NCBI RefSeq assembly: GCF_003265705.1
Contig: NW_020312827.1
Coordinates: forward strand, 13,680,924 to 13,744,923
DNA from: Callorhinus ursinus
Lineage: Eukaryota > Chordata > Mammalia > Carnivora > Otariidae
Direction: 5' to 3'
Length of the DNA: 64,000 nucleotides
Shown: positions 11,121-21,259 of the stretch, piece by piece
Numbering within the stretch: position 1 is the stretch's first letter
How the letters are laid out: every line of letters begins with the position of its first letter
Translations under genes and position numbers: made by a program
Notes under the pieces: model-generated
Told to the model about the DNA's origin: nothing
The model's database searches: none
The model's input: only the letters and a program-made list of their open reading frames with translations

Positions 11121-11204
11121 AAAAGGAACCTGCTTTTTAACCAGACCCCCAGGTGGTTTGTGTGCACGGTTGAGTTTAGGAAATGGGGCTGGCATCTGAA
11201 CTGC

Positions 11205-11540
11205 TCAATTTGCTCTGTAAACCTGTGTGCAGTTGTGGTGTTCGTGCAGGATGCACACTCAGAGCAGCGGGTTCTTACTGTCCTCTGTGGTTTTCAGGGG
11301 ACCCGTGCGTGTGGGTCTCTGTGCAACCCTGGGGTTCAGACATCAGACGAGAAAGTTGTGTAAGCTTTTAGCTCAGAATTAAAGGCTGTTTTACTGATTC
11401 CTCCTCCTGAACCTTGTTAATTTCGATATTCCCATGTTTTCTCCCCAAAAGATAGCTCCCCTTTTCCCTTCCCATTCACTACTCTATAGCTTTCTTTTTC
11501 CTACTAGTTTGCCCTAAACTGGTAAAGATGTGGGTGTGTG

Positions 11541-11581
<41 letters not shown>

Positions 11582-12235
11582 CTTTTAGATGTTTCAAACC
11601 AAATCAGTACTTTCAGGTTGTGGTTATCTTAATGCTTCCAACATGCTGGCTAGTGTTAAATATTTCAAAAGGATAAGTAGCATTTTCTCTTTAAGCGAAG
11701 TTAGAGACATGTCCCCCACCTGCCTGGAAGTATTAATAATTTCTATTCTGTAATGGTGCCGATTTAACCAATTGAAACAGCAACGAAACTTCGAGAATTT
11801 CTTTGCCATGCATCAGTCAAATCACTTCGGCTAATGCACGCATTGCTTGGGTACTGATGCCAGCCAAAGCTGAAAATCTGTGTGTTCATTTTGGTGGAGA
11901 CTTTGCATTTTGCCCCTTTAAAGTCTTGAGTGGCTCACAGACACCAGGTGGTGGTGGTGACCCTGTACCTCACGTCTCTACCACATTGACAGCAGGTTGG
12001 GAAACGTTGAGAGTCTGTATCTGGGGAGCTGTCAGGGGCACCATGAGGAAACAGGCATAAAGGCTGCATGCTAAAGGGGCCACACACTGGGCTTCTGTGT
12101 CCCTATAATGTGTCTTGAAAACAGACCCAAGGTCACAGTGCTCGTCAATGGCAGAGCCAAAGTTGGACCCCTCGCAGTTTGGTTCCCAAGTGTGCTCACC
12201 ACCCCCGCCCCCCAGGCCTGCTCTGCTCTCTGCCA
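11205..12235. other. Mostly unassigned sequence
   Basis: Apart from the CA tract listed separately, no repeat or exon is recognised. Confidence 0.4.
11531..11579. repeat. (GT)n/(CA)n microsatellite
   Basis: A short GT tract (tgggtgtgtgtat) turns into about 17 CA units ending at 11579. The switch from GT to CA makes a local inverted repeat. Confidence 0.95.
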
Positions 12236-12239
12236 GGGA

Positions 12240-12625
12240 CGGGCTCCCTCCGATTTCCACTGTGTTTGCCCCTTCGGTCCTTGCTGTCACTGTCACTGCT
12301 TCTCCTCTCCTCCTTCACATCTTTTCTCAGATGTCACCTTCTCGAGGACACCTTCCCCAGGCGCTCCATCAAAAACAGCATGCATGTGCACACACACATG
12401 CACATGCACACACCCATCCACGCACCATCGTTCTCTATTCCCACTGCCCTTCTTTATTTCCCTCCTTGGTCCTTATTATCACCTGCATCTTACATACTTA
12501 TTTGTATGTATGTCCCTTGAGAGCAGGGACTTGGTTTTGTTCATTGCTGTAACCTCCAGGTCTAGAATAGTGCCCAGCCCATAGTAGCACTCGATGAATA
12601 TTTTTGAATGAACCAATGAATGAAT
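12240..12625 (+). mobile_element. L2 LINE 3' end
   Basis: Words in the L2 3' order include 'tctcagatgtcaccttctcgaggacaccttccccagg', 'tgagagcagggacttggttttgttcattgctgtaacc', 'gtctagaatagtgcccagcccatagtagcactcgatgaa' and an atgaatgaatc tail. A CA/TG-rich expansion (12378-12413) lies inside. Confidence 0.8.
12378..12413. repeat. 36-nt alternating purine-pyrimidine tract
   Basis: From gcatgcatg at 12378 to the final cacac at 12413, purines and pyrimidines alternate without a break. Such tracts can adopt Z-DNA under negative supercoiling. Confidence 0.85.
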
Positions 12626-12899
12626 CAGTGACTCTCTAACCTGAGAAGCTGCTGTCATCTCATACGTGGTCTCTTTCTTCTTTCCTGGCGTGGTAATCCT
12701 CGGTGGCCTGAGTGACCCTTCTGGAACTTCTACCTGCCCCTGACAATCCCTTCCAGAGGCTTCCTGTTCTTACGACTTCTGACTGCCCCCCCGGCCTTTC
12801 TCCTCTGCTGTACGGCCATTCCTTCATTTTTCAATCATGCCACTACCCCCCTTTTCCCTCTTTCCCTCCTCGACCCCTGCCAACCCCAGGCGTTGTGTC

Positions 12900-13080
12900 C
12901 TCCTGCAGCTCGAGCTTGTCTGTCTGGCTTCTACACTCCACGGCCATCTCTCGCTCAGTAGACTCTAAGTTTTATGAGGGCAGGAATCCTCTCTGTCTTG
13001 TTCCCCTTCACTCACTCCAACTTCAGGCTGAGCACCCTGCTTTGAGTAAGCACCTAATAACTGTATGGGAGGGTGAATGA
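12900..13080 (+). mobile_element. L2 LINE 3' end
   Basis: The sequence 'agtagactctaagttttatgagggcaggaatcctctctgtcttgttcc' followed by 'gagtaagcacctaataactg' is the typical L2 3' terminus. It may extend upstream to about 12700. Confidence 0.65.
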
Positions 13081-13084
13081 GGCC

Positions 13085-16010
13085 ATTTAATTCTGTGGGT
13101 AGATCCGCACAGAATTTGTTGGTACCAAGTCTTACTTCTCTAGAATTAAGTGTTTCTTTGGCACTACGCAGTCTTACTGTTCAAGCTGTGAGATTTAAAG
13201 ACAAAATGCTTCCTGCTAATTATTAACAGTTGCCCTGTAAGAACAGAGCCATTATGGGGCCCTGAACCCTGGCACGCTGCCCCCCTTCCGGAGTGAACAG
13301 CGTCAGAGAGTGGGGCAGCTACCACCCTGGCACCCGTTAGCCCTCAGATTACCCAAAGAGGATTGCAGTCTTGGGGCCAAAAGGGTAGGGAGTGGGTAAA
13401 AGGATTTGAAATGAGATTATAGGCCCTAAAAGCTCCTTGCTTTTTTGTTCAGGAAATAATTTACCACTTTTCTTCAAGGCAGCGAGACAATCCAGTTTAG
13501 GGACTGGAGTGGTAGATCAATGTCCTGGGGCTCTTGAGATACTTAAACATAAGTTGTTATCTGTAGTTGTGCTTCCTGGGCTTCTTGTTAAAAATAAGGG
13601 GGAAAAAAAAACAGGAATGGAAAGAGGAAAGCTCATAAAATTACTCTAAACAAACACAGTTGAACACAGGATCTTTAAGAGTGTACAAAGACAGCCTCCG
13701 TTTAAAGACCATCTTCCTTGGTCAGTGTGCCTGCAAGCCAAAGTCAAGCCAATGGGTAGTGTAAGCAGGAAGCTATTTCTTTATTTGGAACTCCGAGAAG
13801 GAAGGTCGTTTCCCTTGACCCCAGCTCCCTACCTCTAAGATCCTTCATTGAAACCCTGCAGGTTTGGCTGGGGTGGAGCGAGAATCGAGCCAGCTTTGCT
13901 GTGTGCCCTTTGTGGTTGGGTTTGCAGCCGTCGTAACAGTTGTCTTCATGCTTTACCATCTTTTTCACGTCAGATGCTTCTTGGAGAGGTGTATTTTGCT
14001 TGGCCCTGGGCGCAGGTGTCTCTTCTCCCTAAATCTCCGTTAGCATCCTTCCTCTTCTTCACACTGCTGGCCTCCCTGCCGTCTCTTCTATTGACATGAA
14101 GTGGCTTTTGGCTGATGAGAGCAGGCTTTCCTGTTCCGAGTTTGAGGGAGACCCACAAGGGATTTGTCTCACCACTGCTGATGCCCGGGTCCAATTCTGG
14201 CAAGACAGCAGGGGATTAGCTCATTCACTGAGGTCTGCAAGAGGATGCCAGGTCATCTGAGACCTCACTCATACAGGATCGTAGATTTATTCCATCTTCA
14301 GCAAGGGGAGCAGTTAGTGCGTGGGTGATCCTGCAGAAAACATCTGAGAGATTCTTCATACTGCAGAACCCTGCGCTAACACAGAGTTTGGAAAACCAGA
14401 GCCACCCCGGTTACAAAACTTATCACCAAACCTGGTATTCGGCGTCCTTCTGTTAAATGTTTATTCTGATCCACGGATTGGTTTGCTGCCATTAGGAAGA
14501 ATGTGCTGAATGAACGCTTGCGTGCCGGGGGATATTGCATTTTGTTCTTCACAGTCTTCAGTTTCTCGTTACATCCGTGTAAAGTATGTGCCCACTCTCG
14601 GGAGGTCACAGGAAGTGATTGTTTTACATAAGTCCCCGATAGAAGCTTCTGACTTGTCCCTTTCTCTTAAAAGTGAAATAATCTCTAGCCTCCCCTTTCC
14701 TGGCCGCCTGCAATTGTTTTTTATTTGAAGATGGGGGCTAGCTGGGTTTCAGTTAATTAAAGTTTTAATTGTGTTTGATTCTGCAGCAGACCTAATGTTT
14801 ACCTACCTACCTTAATAATGAAATGCAAAATGTCATCATCTTGAAGCTTACTCTTTTATGGGACAGCAAAGGGAGTAGAAGCAGCCTAGAATCCTGCTAG
14901 TCCTACCTGGTAATTTGTATTTGCTGTTTGTTTTTGGTGTTATATTCAGCTCTGAGAAAAGGGCTGACCTAAGCTTGATAATCTGAACATTACTCGAGAA
15001 TTGCTCTGATGTCTACAATTTGAGCACTTGCATGCTGGATATAAAATATCACCCCTGTACAGAACTCAAGTACTCAGATGTCCTTCTGTGCAGAAAAGAG
15101 CTAACAGAGCCTGAGACTGCTCTCCTTAGAAAGTCCTGCTTGCAGTGTTGGCCCTGAACTCGTGTCTGGAGATTTGGGTTTGGAGAGGTTTCTTACCATT
15201 CCCAGAACTGACAGTTCACTGTGCCTAAGCTGTGTAAACAATGCAATTGGTGGAAGAAATCTGGAATTTTGGAATACGCTAGGCAGAAGGTGCCTACGTG
15301 AGCCATCCCCCAGTGTGGAAACCTTGGGCCCAAGTCTCTAATGAGCTTCCCTCGTAGGCAGTGCTTGCCATGTCATGTCATGAGCCATCGCCAGAGGAAT
15401 TAAGCACATCCCATGTGACTCTTCTCGGGGAGGACTCTTGGAAACTGGTGCCTGGTATTCTCTGGACTTCATCCCTTGTGCCTTTTCCCTCTGCTGATTG
15501 TACTTGGTGTCCTTTTGCTGAGATCAGTCATCGCTGTGAACATATGTGCACTGTGCTGAGCCCTGTGAGTTCTCCCAGGGGATCACCTGACCTGGGGGTG
15601 ATCTGGGGAGGGGGGTCCCGACACACCTTCTAAACCTGCTCAACCTCTTGGAATTTTTCTGTCTTGGCAGTTTTTTCCCCTTCAGCCCAGGATCCACAGT
15701 CAGAAACCTCAGAATCATCTTTGATTTTTCTTTTGATTCAGGTACCAAATCCCGTTGATTTTTGCCTTGGAAGTGTCTCTTGAGTCCGTCCTTGTGGTAG
15801 CCCTTGCCGCTGTCATGGTCTTGGCGCTCCCCACCCCTCCCTAGACTGTCCCCAGCTGTTTCCCTGTCTGGTTTTTCTGCCTCCGTCCTCTATCCCCTGT
15901 CACGTGACCTTCCTCCAAAACCCAGGCAGAGCTGCCATGACCAAGGAAATGAAACACAAATGCCCCAGTTGGGCCTCCCAGGGCCCTTGTACAGCTTCAT
16001 CAGGGAGTGG
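13085..16010. other. Unassigned, apparently repeat-poor sequence
   Basis: Nearly 3 kb without a repeat I can name. Open frames are all under 95 codons and show no family resemblance. Repeat-poor intervals of this length in a mammalian genome sometimes hold conserved noncoding elements, but conservation cannot be judged from one sequence. Confidence 0.4.
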
Positions 16011-16014
16011 TGTG

Positions 16015-16230
16015 GCCCAGGGGTCAGGGCTCGGATTTGGGTTGTCCACTCCATCACTCAGTAGCCACTACCACGGGCAAGTTATAGCTTCTCTGTACGT
16101 CAGCGTCCGTCCCTGCTCATGAGGTGTAAACAGTACCATCCTCAGAGGCTGGGTGCAAGAATGAAATGAGTCCATGTTGGAAATCCTCAGGACAGTGTCT
16201 GGCATCTAAAAACTCTCAATAACTGTTAGC
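16015..16230 (+). mobile_element. MIR SINE relic
   Basis: It contains 'ccactccatcactcagtagccactaccacgggcaagttatagc', 'ctcatgaggtgtaaacagtaccatc' and 'cagtgtctggcatctaaaaactctcaataactgttagc', the MIR order on the plus strand. Confidence 0.8.
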
Positions 16231-16316
16231 TGTGCTTCCTTTTATAATTATCTCTCAGCATTCTCCTCTCTGGGCTGTGTGCTGCTTGCTGGTATTGTCT
16301 GACTATGGCTTCTAAA

Positions 16317-16340
16317 GAATGAATGAATGAATGAATGAAT
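16317..16340. repeat. (GAAT)n microsatellite
   Basis: Six uninterrupted GAAT units, followed by a purine-rich gggaaagagagaaaggg stretch. Confidence 0.95.
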
Positions 16341-16344
16341 GGGA

Positions 16345-17103
16345 AAGAGAGAAAGGGAGGGAAGGAGAACGAGGAAAGAAGGGTTGGTTAAAACATGGGT
16401 TATACTCTCAAGAAGCATACCAGTTGCGGATGGATGTAAGATGTCCTAATAGATTAAACTAACAGTATGAAAGGGATACAGGTCAACTTGTGGCGTGTTG
16501 TGAAAGGATTCAGAGAGGGGAGGGGTCTGTGTGAGGCAGGAAGGAAGCACCCCGAAAAGTTTCAGTAAAGTTACCAAACTCATGCTCTGCCCTCATTTCA
16601 GATCCCACAGAGAGAGAGAGGCAGAGAAGTGTCAGGACTTGGTGTCCTTCTAAGAAACAGTCATAAAAGTGAAGTCTTCCTGGGGGACCCTTTGATTCTA
16701 CCCCTGCTGAAACTTGTCTTTCTCTGGGGTGACACTTTGAGCTACTTAACGGGGTGTGCGTACTTCCGAGAGATAGTCACCATAGAATGACTTCTGAATG
16801 ATTCTCTCCAGAGCGTCTACGTTTCCTCCTGGCTCTCTGGAGTAGAAGGGACTCTTGGAGAGAGGAAAATATGTGTCAGCTCCAGAACTAACTCCCAGGA
16901 AGGACCCTTGCCTCCGAAAGCATGTCTGAGGAAGTGGGCTGGCTATCACCAAGTCTTCCGTCACTGAGCTGCTAAGGAAGGGTTGGCACAAGTAAGTACG
17001 TTGCTGTTGGGAATGCACCCATGTCAGGTGGAGACAGTTCTGTCCTGTGAGCTTCCTCAGTAATGGCAAGAGGCCAGATCACAGAAAGTGTTATCAAGAT
17101 GGC
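16345..17103. other. Unassigned sequence
   Basis: A short AG tract is at about 16608-16622. A 107-codon minus frame (16746-17069) has no recognisable homology. Confidence 0.4.
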
Positions 17104-17212
17104 TGGGGCACCTGGTGGGCTTGGTCGGTGGAGCATGTGACTCAGGATCTCGGCGTTGTAGGTTCAAGCCCTGCAATGGATGTAGAGATGACTTAAAAAT
17201 AAAACCTTTAAA
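17104..17212 (+). mobile_element. Can-SINE, short type
   Basis: The head 'ggggcacctggtgggcttggtcgg' is followed by 'gtaggttcaagccctgcaatggatgtagagatg' and the tail 'acttaaaaataaaaccttta'. It has the short architecture without the CT-rich body and is directly abutted by another SINE in the same orientation. Confidence 0.92.
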
Positions 17213-17425
17213 GGGGCGCCTGGGTAGCTCAGTCGGTTAAGCATCTGACTTCGGCTCAGGTCATGATCTTAGGGTCCTGGGATTGAGCCCTGCTTAGCGG
17301 GGAGTCTGCTTCTTCTCCCTCTCCCCCGGCTCGTGCCCGCGCATGCACTCTCTCTCAGATAAAGAAATAAAATATTTTAAAAAGATAAAAATAATAAATA
17401 AGTGAATAAATAAATTTTTAAAAAT
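17213..17425 (+). mobile_element. Can-SINE, long type
   Basis: It begins ggggcgcctgggtagctcag, then 'gactcggctcaggtcatgatc'-type B-box region, 'gagtctgcttcttctccctctcc', and ends in an A/T-rich tail containing several aataaa words. It starts exactly at the tail of the preceding SINE, making a head-to-tail pair. Confidence 0.93.
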
Positions 17426-17554
17426 TGTTGTTGCTGCTTTAGTTTTCTGCATCTGGCAGCCGCTAAAATCACCATCTTGCAGCTACATTGCCTTCCTGGG
17501 AGCATAGTTCCTTGTGCAGTTTCTGTTATGTAGAACTCTGTGTATCGTTCGGCT

Positions 17555-17990
17555 TCTGCTACATAACAAACCAAGTGGTTTGGAAGAATAAACGTCTCTT
17601 TGCTCATCATTCCCCGTGTTGGCAGCCTGGGCTGGGCTCAGCTTGGATGGCTCATCTCTCTTCCTGGCAGTGATGGTTGGGCTCACTGGCATATTTGGGC
17701 CTCAGCTGGGGTGGCTGGGAAAGCTGGTGTCTCTCTCCGTGGGGTCTCAAGGTTCTTTAGGAAGCTGTTCCAAGCTTATTCACACGGTGGCAGAAGGATT
17801 CCCGGCAACAAGAGAAAAGAAGCCCCGGTACTCAGGCACTTTTCCAGTTTCTGCCCGTGTCCTATTTCCCCATGCCTTGTTGGCCACAGCGAGCCATGAG
17901 GCCGAGCCAGAGTCATCGTTGGCAGGGCCCACCCCGGGGTGTAGGGCTATTTCTGCAGTCGTTTACGTCACGCTTGAGGGTCCTGCCAGA
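17555..17990 (-). mobile_element. Old mammalian interspersed repeat (LTR-like)
   Basis: The pattern 'tgctacataacaaaccaagtggttt', 'gcctgggctgggctcagcttggatgg', 'ttattcacacggtggcag' and 'ggccacagcgagccatgaggcc' follows a widespread old mammalian repeat of roughly 450 bp, read in reverse. I believe it is an ERVL/MaLR-type LTR but could not name the subfamily. It carries no coding sequence. Confidence 0.45.
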
Positions 17991-19240
17991 AGTGAAAACA
18001 GCGGTGTCGTTGCCAGCCGTCTTTGCCATCCTCCTCCAGACGGTCATCCAGGGTGGGCACAGTCAGTGGATTAGACGCTCTGCTTGCTGGTCCACGTGGG
18101 CCCCCTTAGCACTCCTTCTCTCTGTGACCAGGGACTGCGCAGAGGCTTTAAGCCATCTGGCTCACAGATTGATGGGCACTCCTAATCCCAGAGGGCCCAC
18201 CAGGCTGGATCCGCACAAATCTGACGTTAAGGCTAGAAAAGGAACTCCAAGCTGACAGAAAACCCAGCCCACGCAGATAGTTGTGGCAAAATGACATTGA
18301 AAATCCCCTGCAGCGTCTTCAGCCTGCGCTGAGCCCAGGCCACGTCTTTGAGGAAATGCCTGCAGCCGTCCTCTGCCGCTACCAGTACCTGGACAACACT
18401 GAGGACCGAGGAGCCATGGGGGAAGAGTCTGGGGTGTGGGAAGGAGGGAGACTCACCTGGAACACCCAGCTTCCTCAGCAGGGTGGACACCAGGTGACTG
18501 ACCTCTTGCGTGAGGGGAGGGTGGGCCGATGGACTTGATGACTCATCCATTCCAGCCCAAGTCTTCTGCTTTAAGCTGTTTATCTTTAGAGGGTTATGCT
18601 GTTGAAGATTATACTTACGAAATATTATGGACGTATTGCCTCGTGATGGACCAAGAGACAAGAACAGACAGGACTGGTTTTGAGGTCAGAGAGCTGTTTT
18701 GAGGCAGAGTCTGGAATGAGGAGGGAAGGGGTAAAAGGGGGGGTGGTCCTCGGGTCCTTTGGATCCCGCACATCAGAGGCACCCAACCCCCCGCTCCTGG
18801 TAAGCTGAGCCGGCAGGGCAGGGGGGGTGGTGCCACGGGACTGCTCGGGGTCAAAGAACTTCTACCAGGGCTTCTGAAGCATGGTGATGGGGGAGAAGAC
18901 CCCCCTGCTGCAAGCCAGGAAGAATTAAACTTGAGGAAGAATGAATTTTCCATTCTTTCAGTCTGAGATTCTGACAGTGTCTCAGGCTGAGCAAATTCAA
19001 CTCCCACGGTCCCTGGACGTCGAGAGCCCTCATGGGTGGGAACGGTGAAGGTTCTAGGTTGATTCTGACATCAAGGTTATTGTGTATGAAAGATGGCGTG
19101 AGTGACCGCATGCATGTGTGTGAGTGTATGTGCACGTGTATACGCCTACGCATAGCCTGGGGTGGGAGCACGTGTGGGGCTCCATACCAACCTGTCCCTG
19201 TCACGTCTGTCTTCCCGTCATGGTCTGGGGTCAGGAACTG
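17991..19240. other. Unassigned, moderately GC-rich sequence
   Basis: A minus-strand open frame of 142 codons (18233-18661) contains a donor-like CCAG|gtgagt at about 18452-18461 and is discussed as a finding. Plus-strand frames overlap it. Nothing else is recognised. Confidence 0.4.
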
Positions 19241-19244
19241 AGCT

Positions 19245-19330
19245 CCTCCTGGCCTCCATTGTGTCCCCAAGGTTTTGAGTGTTGCCAGGCACCTATTAAA
19301 CACTTAAATATTTATTGAATACACAAATCA
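19245..19330 (+). mobile_element. L2 3' terminus scrap
   Basis: The segment 'gttgccaggcacctattaaacacttaaatatttattgaatacac' matches the end of L2. Only the last ~85 bp are visible. Confidence 0.5.
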
Positions 19331-19744
19331 AGAAAGGCTGGAAGGGAATTTTTTTAAGAAGCATTTAGATGGCAATTTTTAAAGAATGAACCTGGACGTT
19401 TTAATCAGTCACAGAACAATGACTGTTGATATCTCTTAAGCTCTTTTTGGTGGCAGCGTGATAAGAAATGAAAGGAAGCTGACAAAACAAGGGGCCAAAG
19501 TTTAATTTACACACTATTAAAAACAAACATGCACTAACTGCTAAAAACCCAAAAACCTAGATTACCAGCCGAGTGTAGTAGAAATATACTATGATTTTGT
19601 AGTATACTTGTATTTTTCCAGAATTAAAGTAGCTTTATTGTATTTTCTGATTAGTAAGTACATACACGCGTAGAGTGGCCAAACAATAACAGTGTAAAGA
19701 ATTCAGTAAAATACCTTATTTTCGTGTTGTTAACATTGGTGAAA

Positions 19745-20210
19745 AAAATTTTTTTAATTGTGGTGAAATACATAGAACATAAAATGTACTATCTTAACCA
19801 CTTTGAAGTGTTGAGTTCAGTGGCAGTAAGTTCGCTCACGTTGCGTATCCAGAACTTTTTCATCTTGCAAAACTGACACTCTGTAACCACTCAACAACTT
19901 TGTATTTCACCCTCTCCTCAGCCGCTGGCAACACCGTTCTACTTTTTGTCTCTATGGATTTGAGTATTCTAGGGAGCTCAGAATTATACCGTATTTGTCT
20001 TTTGTGTCTGGCTTATTTCACTTAGCATAATGTCTTTGGGGTTCATTCATGTTGGAGCATGGGTCAGCATTTCCTTCTGTAGAATATTCCATTGTAGGTG
20101 TATATACCTTTTGTTTATCCCTTCATCTGTCAGTGGACACTTGAGTTGAATAATGCTGCCATGAACATGGGTGTTGAACATGGTTTCACATGTTCCTTTA
20201 CCTCCACAAA
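19745..20210 (-). mobile_element. L1M 3' fragment
   Basis: Read on the plus strand: 'gtggtgaaatacatagaacataaaatg', 'gttgagttcagtggcagtaagttcgctcac', 'tatttcacttagcataatgtc', 'gttcattcatgttggagcatg' and 'cagtggacacttgagttgaataatgctgcc'. This is the reverse complement of the ORF2 end and 3' UTR of an old L1M. It is heavily mutated. Confidence 0.88.
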
Positions 20211-20214
20211 CTAT

Positions 20215-20462
20215 AAATCAGATCATACTGTATGCGTTGCTGTGTAATGTGTATTTTTACTCTATGCTGTGTATATCCTCCCTTGTCAATTAATAATGAT
20301 ATGCAGTGCTCCTTTATGCTGGTGCGTAATGCTTGTGCCCTTGTATGGATTTATCTAGTTGTGGTTGCACATTTAGGTTGTTTTTTATTTGTTGCTATTA
20401 TAACCATGCCTCAATAAACATGCAAAATGTATAACTTTGCCCCTTTGCTTAGTAATAAAAAT
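20215..20462 (-). mobile_element. L1M fragment (second copy or continuation)
   Basis: The run 'gatcatactgtatgcgttgctgtgtaatg', 'tttaggttgttttttatttgttgctattataaccatgcctcaataaacatg' is again the reverse of the L1 ORF2 3' portion. It partly repeats the content of the fragment before it, so it is probably a separate insertion or a different L1M subfamily. Confidence 0.8.
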
Positions 20463-20473
20463 TGTAATGGTTG

Positions 20474-20677
20474 CGGGCTCTTGGGTGGCTCAGTCGTTAA
20501 GCGTCTGCCTTCGGCTCAGGTCATGATCCCAGGGTCCTGGGATCGAGCCCCGCATCGGTCTCCCTTCTCGGCGGGGAGCCTGCTTCTCCCTCTCCCTCTG
20601 CTGCTCCCCCGGCTTGTGCTCTCTCTCTCTCTCTGTCTCTTTGTCTCAAATGAATAAATAAAAATCTTTAAAAAAAA
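20474..20677 (+). mobile_element. Can-SINE, long type, with perfect TSD
   Basis: The head 'gggctcttgggtggctcagtc' is followed by the B-box region 'ggtcatgatcccaggg', the two-part 'gcggggagcctgcttctccc', a CT tract and the tail 'aaataaaaatctttaaaaaaa'. It is flanked by the 11-bp direct repeat tgtaatggttg at 20463-20473 and 20678-20688. The perfect duplication suggests a relatively recent insertion into the old L1M. Confidence 0.97.
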
Positions 20678-20688
20678 TGTAATGGTTG

Positions 20689-21034
20689 GCTCTCAGGCTG
20701 GATCATGCAGAAGCAGAGCCTGAGGATTTGGGTGTGAATGATTTACTAAGGGGGTGTTCTCTGGAGAAGAGGCAAGGGAGGCAAGATGGGGAAGGGGCCA
20801 AGCAAAGAAGTCCTAAAGTCTAAGTCTGATTGGAACACAGTCACACTGGCAGGGTTGTCCCCCTTGAGTCAAGGGGGACTGTCAGCCACTTACTGTGTGA
20901 CTCACAGGTCTCTTGGGGCTCAGCCAAGAGCAGTTCTGGGGAGGTATTGGGTATGAGCTGTTAGCACAGCTCTCACAGCTGCTGGGGGGGAGTGCCGCCC
21001 ACCCTGGTGTGGCTGGGTGGGACATCACCACCAG
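20689..21034. other. Unassigned sequence between L1M pieces
   Basis: It may be an old LTR-type repeat ('gaggatttgggtgtgaatgatttactaagggggtg', 'agccacttactgtgtgac'), but I could not name it. It contains the palindrome at 20858-20878. Confidence 0.35.
20858..20878. promoter_or_regulatory. 21-bp perfect palindrome centred on an AP-1 site
   Basis: Arms tcccccttga and tcaaggggga flank a single central G, so the centre reads TGAGTCA (20865-20871), the consensus AP-1 (TRE) element. The perfect ten-base arms go well beyond the 7-bp AP-1 motif. Whether it is bound is unknown. Confidence 0.5.
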
Positions 21035-21250
21035 TGCTAATAACGTTTCCGTATGCCCGCTATGGTGCTAAGTACATCAGTGCATATTTCATAGTCTCGT
21101 GTTCTGGATGCTCATATTATCTGTGGTTTACAGATGAAGAGCTGATACTGAGAGAAGATAAGTAACCAAGTGTCCCACAGCTAGGAAGGGGGGCTAGCAT
21201 TGGAAGGCACACTCAGGTCTGTCCTCTACCAGAGCCTGAGCTCTTTATCC
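21035..21250 (-). mobile_element. MIR SINE relic
   Basis: Reverse MIR order is seen on the plus strand: 'gcccgctatggtgctaagtacatcagtgcatatttcatagtctcgtg', 'tgtggtttacagatgaagagctgatactgag', 'taagtaaccaagtgtcccacagctaggaagg', 'gagcctgagctcttt'. It is one of the better preserved MIRs here. Confidence 0.85.
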
Positions 21251-21259
21251 ATAGGCTGT

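Larger units (their letters stand above)
10704..11200 (+). mobile_element. Old MITE interrupted by two SINEs
   Basis: The left part ('ggagcttgtgagaaatgcaaaatctcagac...ctactgggtcagagcctgc') and the right part after 11129 ('tgctttttaaccagacccccaggtgg...') together resemble a MER20/MER58-type hAT MITE. They are split by the SINE pair at 10819-11120. The direct repeat cctgcttttt at 10809-10818 and 11129-11138 marks the first insertion. Confidence 0.5.

Noticed and set aside
20474..20560. tRNA-Lys-like sequence (internal A and B boxes)
   Set aside because: It is the head of a Can-SINE. The same head recurs in all copies, with body and tail, so none is a functional tRNA gene.
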